Positions 5,335-8,437 of a DNA stretch of 8,437 bases are shown piece by piece. The stretch is from an uncultured Acidobacteriota bacterium. Lineage in GTDB: Bacteria; Acidobacteriota; Thermoanaerobaculia; UBA5066. Position numbers and translations under genes: made by a program. The notes under the pieces were generated by a model. The model ran no database searches and was not told the origin of the DNA. It saw only the letters and a list, made by a program, of their open reading frames with translations. Each line of letters starts with the position of its first letter. Within the stretch, counting starts at the first letter, position 1. Where the stretch lies: positions 1 to 8,437 of the forward strand of contig CALFNC010000300.1 of NCBI GenBank assembly GCA_937902605.1, read 5' to 3'.

Positions 5335-6702
5335 TCAGGTCGCCTTCAGCGCCCGGTCCAGGTGGTGGATCAGGACGCCTGCCCCTTCCAGCCCGACCGA
5401 CAGCCGGATCAGACCCGGCGTGATCCCCCGCGCGATCCGGTCCGCCTCGGGGACGACCGAGTGCGTCATCGAGGCCGGGTGCTGGATGTACGTGATGGTC
5501 GAGCCGAGGCTCACCGCCAGCTCCATCGGCACGTCTTTCCGGGCGAAGTAGTTCATCACCTTCTCGCCGGCCTGAGCGCCCCCCTTCACCTCGAAGCTGA
5601 TGAGCGAGCCGCCGAGGCGCATCTGGCGCCGGGCGAGGGCGGCCTGCGGAAAGCCCTCCAGGAACGGCCAGGCGATGGTCTCGACCTTCGAATGGGTCTT
5701 CAGGAACCGCGCGATTTCCTCTGCGCTCTCGCACTCGGCCTCCTGCCTCACGGCGAGGCTCTGGATGTTCGCCGAGTTGAGCCATGAGTCGAAGGGCGAC
5801 GGGGTGGCGCCGATGTCCTTGTACCAGGGGAAGAAATCGGTCTTCATGAAGCGGAACGGGCCGAGGAGCGCGCCGCCCACCGAGGTCGAGTGACCGTTGA
5901 TGAACTTCGTGAGCGAGTGGATGACGAGGTCGGCCCCCAGGCGGAAGGGCTGCTGGAGGTAAGGGGAGCAGAAAGTGTTGTCAACGATCAGGAGCGCGCC
6001 CTTCGCTTCCGTCAGCCGCGAGATCGCCTCGATGTCGGCCAGGCGGAGCGTCGGATTCTCGGGCGACTCCAGGAAGACCGCGACGACGTTCGGGTGCTCC
6101 TCCAGCATCCGCTTCACCTCGGCGACGTCGCCCATGTTGCAGAAGAGCGCCTCGACGCCGAACTTTTCCAGGTTCCGGAGGAGGCTGTCGGTGCAGCCAT
6201 AGATATTGCCGGTGAGGACGGCGTCGCCCGACTTCACGAGGGAGAGGAGAAGCGTGGAGATCGCCCCCATTCCCGACCCGAAGATCAGGCTGCCGATCGT
6301 CGGTTCCTTCTCATCCTCCGCGAGCGCCTTCTCGATGACGTGGTGCGCCTCCAGCTGGAAGAGGACCTTCTCGAGGTACTCCGTCGTCGGGTTCCCCAGC
6401 CGGGTGTAGATCCGGGCGAACGGGCGCTCTCCCCCCTTGGACATCCCGAGGAAACGCTCGGCGCCATCGCGGACGCTGCGGAACGCGAAGGTCGACTTCT
6501 GGTGGATGGCGGGCAGGCCGGTCCCGGCCGCCAGGGCGCGGAAAACTCCCGCATCCATCTGTGGACGCGGGTCCCGGACCCACCGGGTCTTCCGCTCCAG
6601 CCACCAGTCCCACCAATCCCAACGGGCGCCGCCGCGGGGGACGGGACGGGAGACGGTCGGGGCCTGGGCCTGGGCCAGGGGCGGGACGAGCGTCTTTTCC
6701 AT
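5335..6702 (-). CDS. Cys/Met-metabolism PLP-dependent enzyme (methionine gamma-lyase / cystathionine gamma-synthase-like)
   Basis: Fold-type I PLP enzyme of trans-sulfuration or Met/Cys catabolism. In order: YTRLGNPTTEYLE (99-111), FGSGMGAIST (141-150), IYGCT (167-171), ESPENPT (212-218), VDNTF (240-244, Asp binds the pyridine nitrogen), SLTKFINGH (263-271, K266 the Schiff-base Lys), HPASMTH (408-414) and LIRLSVGLE (431-439, Arg for the carboxylate). The 455 residues exceed the usual 390-400. The excess is an N-terminal extension of about 60 residues including the Trp-rich WDWWDWWLERK (28-38), plus an insert around 120-138. Cys170 in YGC matches the active-site Cys of methionine gamma-lyase; synthases and cystathionine lyases usually have YGG. 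However, NGHST replaces the lyase NGHSD/GD pattern, so the reaction is left open. The start is ATG 6702, with TAGACT six bases upstream and no Shine-Dalgarno. Divergent from the transporter gene. Confidence 0.9.
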   Translation of the reverse strand: MEKTLVPPLAQAQAPTVSRPVPRGGARWDWWDWWLERKTRWVRDPRPQMDAGVFRALAAGTGLPAIHQKSTFAFRSVRDGAERFLGMSKGGERPFARIYTRLGNPTTEYLEKVLFQLEAHHVIEKALAEDEKEPTIGSLIFGSGMGAISTLLLSLVKSGDAVLTGNIYGCTDSLLRNLEKFGVEALFCNMGDVAEVKRMLEEHPNVVAVFLESPENPTLRLADIEAISRLTEAKGALLIVDNTFCSPYLQQPFRLGADLVIHSLTKFINGHSTSVGGALLGPFRFMKTDFFPWYKDIGATPSPFDSWLNSANIQSLAVRQEAECESAEEIARFLKTHSKVETIAWPFLEGFPQAALARRQMRLGGSLISFEVKGGAQAGEKVMNYFARKDVPMELAVSLGSTITYIQHPASMTHSVVPEADRIARGITPGLIRLSVGLEGAGVLIHHLDRALKAT

Positions 6703-6708
6703 GGGGAA

Positions 6709-6714
6709 AGTCTA
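6709..6714 (-). promoter_or_regulatory. Candidate -10 box of the PLP enzyme gene
   Basis: On the minus strand TAGACT (TANNNT) lies six bases before ATG 6702, so transcription would start at or next to the start codon. No convincing -35 hexamer is seen. Same geometry as the zinc-protein promoter. Confidence 0.4.
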
Positions 6715-6790
6715 TGCCCCGCAGGCCCCGTCGGTGCTGACTTCTCCAGCCACCCGGGAAGGGCACTGGCAGGGGAGGAGTGACGTACCG

Positions 6791-6796
6791 TATCGT
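6791..6796 (+). promoter_or_regulatory. Candidate -10 box of the EamA transporter gene
   Basis: TATCGT lies six bases before ATG 6803. CTGGCA at 6766-6771 is a 4/6 match to -35 but with a long 19-base spacer. It supports 6803 as start of a leaderless message; weak on its own. Confidence 0.4.
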
Positions 6797-6802
6797 CCGC
6801 AC

Positions 6803-7750
6803 ATGCCTCCTTCACCGTCTTCATCCTCTCCGTATGCGGCCGTCCCTGACGACGCGGCCGCGACGGTCGGGGCCGATGGGGCCTCCCATGGCGGCGTGAT
6901 GCCGTGGCTGGCCTACGGAACGGTATCGATCGTATGGGGGAGCACGTACCTCGCCATCGCCGTGGCTCTCGAGTCGTTCACCACCTACGGAATGGTTGCG
7001 GTGAGGTTCGGCGCGGCGTCGTTGCTCACGTTGACGCTGGGACGGCTCCTCCGCGAGCCGCTTCCGGCGCTTCGGGAGCTGCCGCACCTTTTCTGGGTCG
7101 GGACACTTCTCCTGGGGATCTGCAATGCACTGGTGGTCTGGTCCGAGCAGCATGTCAGCTCGGGAGTGGCGGCCGTCCTCTGTGCCATGAGCCCGGCCTT
7201 CGTCGGTCTCCTGACGATGCGGGAGGAGCCGCTCGGTGCGCGAGGCTGGATCGGCACGGGAGTCGGACTGACCGGCGTCGTGATTCTCGTGGCGCCTTCT
7301 CCTGGGCACTCCATCGACCTCAGGGGCGTCGGGGCGATCCTGGTGGCCACGTTCCTCTGGGCCGTCGGCACACTCCATCACCGCAGGCACGTTCATTCGA
7401 AGAGCGTTCTGACGAACGCCGGACTCGAGATGCTCGCAGCGGCGGTTATCGGCCTTGTCGTGGCGCCTCTGACGGGGGGTTTCGTGAAGGGGATCCCGAC
7501 GCACAAGGCCGCCCTGGCCGTCGCCTACCTCGCGCTCTTCGGCTCCTGTCTCGCGTATACGGCCTTCGGATTCCTCACGAAGGCCTGGCACCCCGTCCGC
7601 GCCGGCACCTTCGCCTACCTAAACCCAGTCATCGCGGTCTTTCTCGGTACGCTGCTGATCGGCGAGAGGTTCGACGCGCGTATGGGCCTGGGAATGGCCG
7701 TGATCCTCGGCGGCGTGGCGCTCGTCCAATATCGCGCGACGGGGGACTGA
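6803..7750 (+). CDS. DMT-superfamily EamA transporter (YedA-like)
   Basis: Inner-membrane permease of the drug/metabolite transporter superfamily; members export amino acids, metabolites or drugs, and the substrate cannot be told here. 315 residues. From residue 34 on there are about ten hydrophobic helices arranged as two EamA repeats. WGSTYLAI (45-52) in the first helix is typical of YedA/RhaT-like members. The second repeat ends with a stretch containing AYLNPVIAVFLG and a Gly-Glu (LLIGE), the usual EamA ending. Start: ATG 6803 gives a Ser/Ala-rich 32-residue head; ATG 6899 (or GTG 6896) would give a 283-residue protein that starts directly before helix 1, as many family members do. 6803 is preferred weakly because of TATCGT six bases upstream; no Shine-Dalgarno is seen at either. 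Transcribed away from the PLP enzyme, possibly coregulated. Confidence 0.92.
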   Translation: MPPSPSSSSPYAAVPDDAAATVGADGASHGGVMPWLAYGTVSIVWGSTYLAIAVALESFTTYGMVAVRFGAASLLTLTLGRLLREPLPALRELPHLFWVGTLLLGICNALVVWSEQHVSSGVAAVLCAMSPAFVGLLTMREEPLGARGWIGTGVGLTGVVILVAPSPGHSIDLRGVGAILVATFLWAVGTLHHRRHVHSKSVLTNAGLEMLAAAVIGLVVAPLTGGFVKGIPTHKAALAVAYLALFGSCLAYTAFGFLTKAWHPVRAGTFAYLNPVIAVFLGTLLIGERFDARMGLGMAVILGGVALVQYRATGD

Positions 7751-7759
7751 GGCTCTCGA

Positions 7760-7790
7760 GCGGTCCCCGGGGTGCGAACCCGGAGACCGC
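7760..7790. terminator. GC-rich hairpin between convergent genes
   Basis: GCGGTCCCCGGG (7760-7771), loop GTGCGAA, then CCCGGAGACCGC (7779-7790): a 12-bp stem with one C-A mismatch on the plus strand (G-U wobble on the minus strand). It sits nine bases after the transporter stop and 23 bases beyond the lipoprotein stop, where a bidirectional terminator is expected. No T-run follows on either strand, so it may be a U-less or Rho-assisted terminator. Confidence 0.6.
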
Positions 7791-7813
7791 GGGACAACGA
7801 ACTCCCGGGGGGG

Positions 7814-8281
7814 TCAGCGTTCGATGACGACGAAGGGATCGTTGTCCTCGAGTTTGGTACTCCCTTCCATCCCGGACACGATGTACTTGAAGGGCCGAAG
7901 GTCTTCACCGTCCCGAAGGAGGCCGTCAGGAATGACGAGGGTGCACTTATTCTTGTTGGTAGTGCAGTCCGGTTCGGGAAGTTCGTTTCTGTGGAAGCGG
8001 ATGGATGTGCTCGAATTCGTGTAATTCCAGGTTATGGTTCGCCCTGCCCCGCCCGAGGCATATCCATAGACGATGACCGTGTCAGGATCCGCCTTGGCCC
8101 ATCTCTTGCCCTTTTGAGGGTGATCCTCGACAACTAGCTTAACGGGATGGTCCTTCTGCGGCGGTGGCGTCGGGCTCACGTCCTTCCCTGGTTTGCTGCT
8201 GCAGCCTGCCGAGAAGAGTCCGGCCGGAAGAAGCAACACCAGCGCGACGAGCCCCGGGACCCCATACTTCCTGAACAACAT
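7814..8281 (-). CDS. Hypothetical lipoprotein
   Basis: The 155-residue product starts with Arg/Lys, a hydrophobic stretch (8-23) and a lipobox SAGC with lipidated Cys27, so it should be exported and anchored in a membrane. A Pro-rich linker (36-42) follows. The mature domain (about 46-155) reads as alternating strands, with VIVYGY, TITWNYT and SIRFHR, a possible disulfide pair C106/C113, and a final FVVIER; an Ig-like or cupredoxin-like beta sandwich is plausible. I do not recognise a named family. The start is ATG 8281, preceded by AGGAGG; the in-frame upstream ATG at 8302 overlaps the preceding stub and lacks such a site. DNA here is less GC-rich than its neighbours, especially about 7930-8040. 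It follows a truncated gene by 17 bases, so it is probably second in an operon. Confidence 0.85.
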   Translation of the reverse strand: MLFRKYGVPGLVALVLLLPAGLFSAGCSSKPGKDVSPTPPPQKDHPVKLVVEDHPQKGKRWAKADPDTVIVYGYASGGAGRTITWNYTNSSTSIRFHRNELPEPDCTTNKNKCTLVIPDGLLRDGEDLRPFKYIVSGMEGSTKLEDNDPFVVIER

Positions 8282-8287
8282 GATCGT

Positions 8288-8293
8288 CCTCCT
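8288..8293 (-). promoter_or_regulatory. Ribosome-binding site of the lipoprotein gene
   Basis: Perfect AGGAGG six bases before ATG 8281. It fixes the start and shows that this genome does use canonical Shine-Dalgarno sites, in contrast to the leaderless-looking genes in the window. Confidence 0.85.
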
Positions 8294-8298
8294 TTTCG

Positions 8299-8382
8299 TC
8301 ATGGCCGGCGGGCCGCCACGGGCGCCGGCCTGTTCAGAAGAGCCTGGAAGGCCGGATCGCTCTTCAGGCTCGAGAAATCGGG
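8299..8382 (-). CDS. C-terminal fragment of an unidentified protein (5' part missing)
   Basis: A minus-strand frame of 27 residues ends in TGA at 8301-8299. It contains FSSLKSDPAFQALLNRP followed by an Ala/Arg/Pro tail. The pattern L-[RK]-x-D-P-x-F-x-x-L-L is common at the C-termini of TPR-containing proteins, including TPR regions fused to kinases or transcriptional regulators, so such a protein is a reasonable guess. It stops 17 bases before the lipoprotein start, consistent with an operon. The upstream part is replaced by sequencing adapter from 8383, so the full gene is not in this contig. Confidence 0.55.
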   Translation of the reverse strand, partial: PDFSSLKSDPAFQALLNRPAPVAARRP

Positions 8383-8437
8383 GATCGGAAGAGCGTCGTG
8401 TAGGGAAAGAGTGTAGATCTCGGTGGTCGCCGTATCA
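8383..8437 (-). other. Illumina adapter contamination at contig end
   Basis: From GATCGGAAGAGCGTCG to GCCGTATCA at the last base, all 55 bases equal the reverse complement of the Illumina P5/TruSeq universal adapter, lacking only its last two bases and the A that usually precedes GATCGG. This is library-construction sequence, not genome. Any frame read into it, such as one ending RASCRERV, is an artefact. Confidence 0.98.

Noticed and set aside
4619..5785. 388-codon minus-strand frame opposite thpR
   Set aside because: Arg/Pro/Gly-rich antisense shadow with no motif; thpR has both H-x-T motifs.
5890..6783. Plus-strand frame antisense to the PLP enzyme
   Set aside because: Shadow frame without domains; the sense gene is unambiguous.
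7772..8137. 121-codon plus-strand frame antisense to the lipoprotein
   Set aside because: Composition is less extreme than other shadows, but the minus-strand frame has a signal peptide, lipobox and perfect AGGAGG, which this lacks.
8147..8416. 89-codon plus-strand frame ending RASCRERV
   Set aside because: Its last residues are translated Illumina adapter and the rest is antisense to the lipoprotein and stub.
1..8437. CRISPR arrays, insertion sequences, phage genes, toxin-antitoxin or defence islands
   Set aside because: No spaced repeats, transposase motifs, terminal inverted repeats or relevant domains are visible; apart from the small zinc protein and lipoprotein, the genes belong to known families.

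Overview
The window is GC-rich bacterial DNA from the end of a draft or metagenome contig. Codon third positions are nearly all G or C, genes are tightly packed, and GTG starts are frequent. The gene order tilS-hpt-ftsH-folP, a two-helix FtsH, a lipoprotein with a lipobox and the high GC content suit a Gram-negative, Acidobacteriota-like organism, but the phylum is inference and cannot be settled here. The last 55 bases (8383-8437) are an exact match to the reverse complement of the Illumina P5/TruSeq universal adapter. The right edge is therefore a library artefact at a contig end, not genome.

Left block, all on the minus strand and read from 4456 down to 1: a tRNA with anticodon CAT, then tilS (tRNA-Ile lysidine synthetase), hpt (hypoxanthine phosphoribosyltransferase-like), ftsH (membrane AAA+ zinc protease) and folP (dihydropteroate synthase, cut by the left edge). 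This is a conserved housekeeping cluster. Two of its junctions (tilS/hpt and ftsH/folP) are GTGA overlaps, where the stop of one gene shares bases with the GTG start of the next. All four proteins start with GTG. A perfect 12-bp GC hairpin lies just inside folP. The HPRT-like protein has Lys and Arg in place of two normally acidic residues of the PRPP/catalytic loop.

Middle block, plus strand: a divergent 74-base spacer (4457-4530) holds a 16-bp palindrome, a 9-bp direct repeat with 21-bp spacing and a perfect TATAAT box. It leads into a 73-residue protein with four cysteine pairs (zinc cross-brace-like) whose GTG sits exactly where transcription should begin. That gene overlaps thpR (RNA 2',3'-cyclic phosphodiesterase / 2'-5' RNA ligase family). 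Facing thpR is a minus-strand PLP-dependent enzyme of the Cys/Met metabolism family with an unusual Trp-rich N-terminus.

Right block: divergent from the PLP enzyme is a DMT/EamA-family transporter on the plus strand. A GC-rich hairpin in the convergent spacer separates it from a minus-strand lipoprotein that has a classic AGGAGG ribosome-binding site. Upstream of the lipoprotein is a 27-residue C-terminal stub of another protein, truncated by the adapter. Three genes have a -10-like hexamer 6-7 bases before the start codon and no Shine-Dalgarno sequence, which suggests that leaderless mRNAs are common in this genome. No mobile element, CRISPR array, phage gene or defence system is visible.
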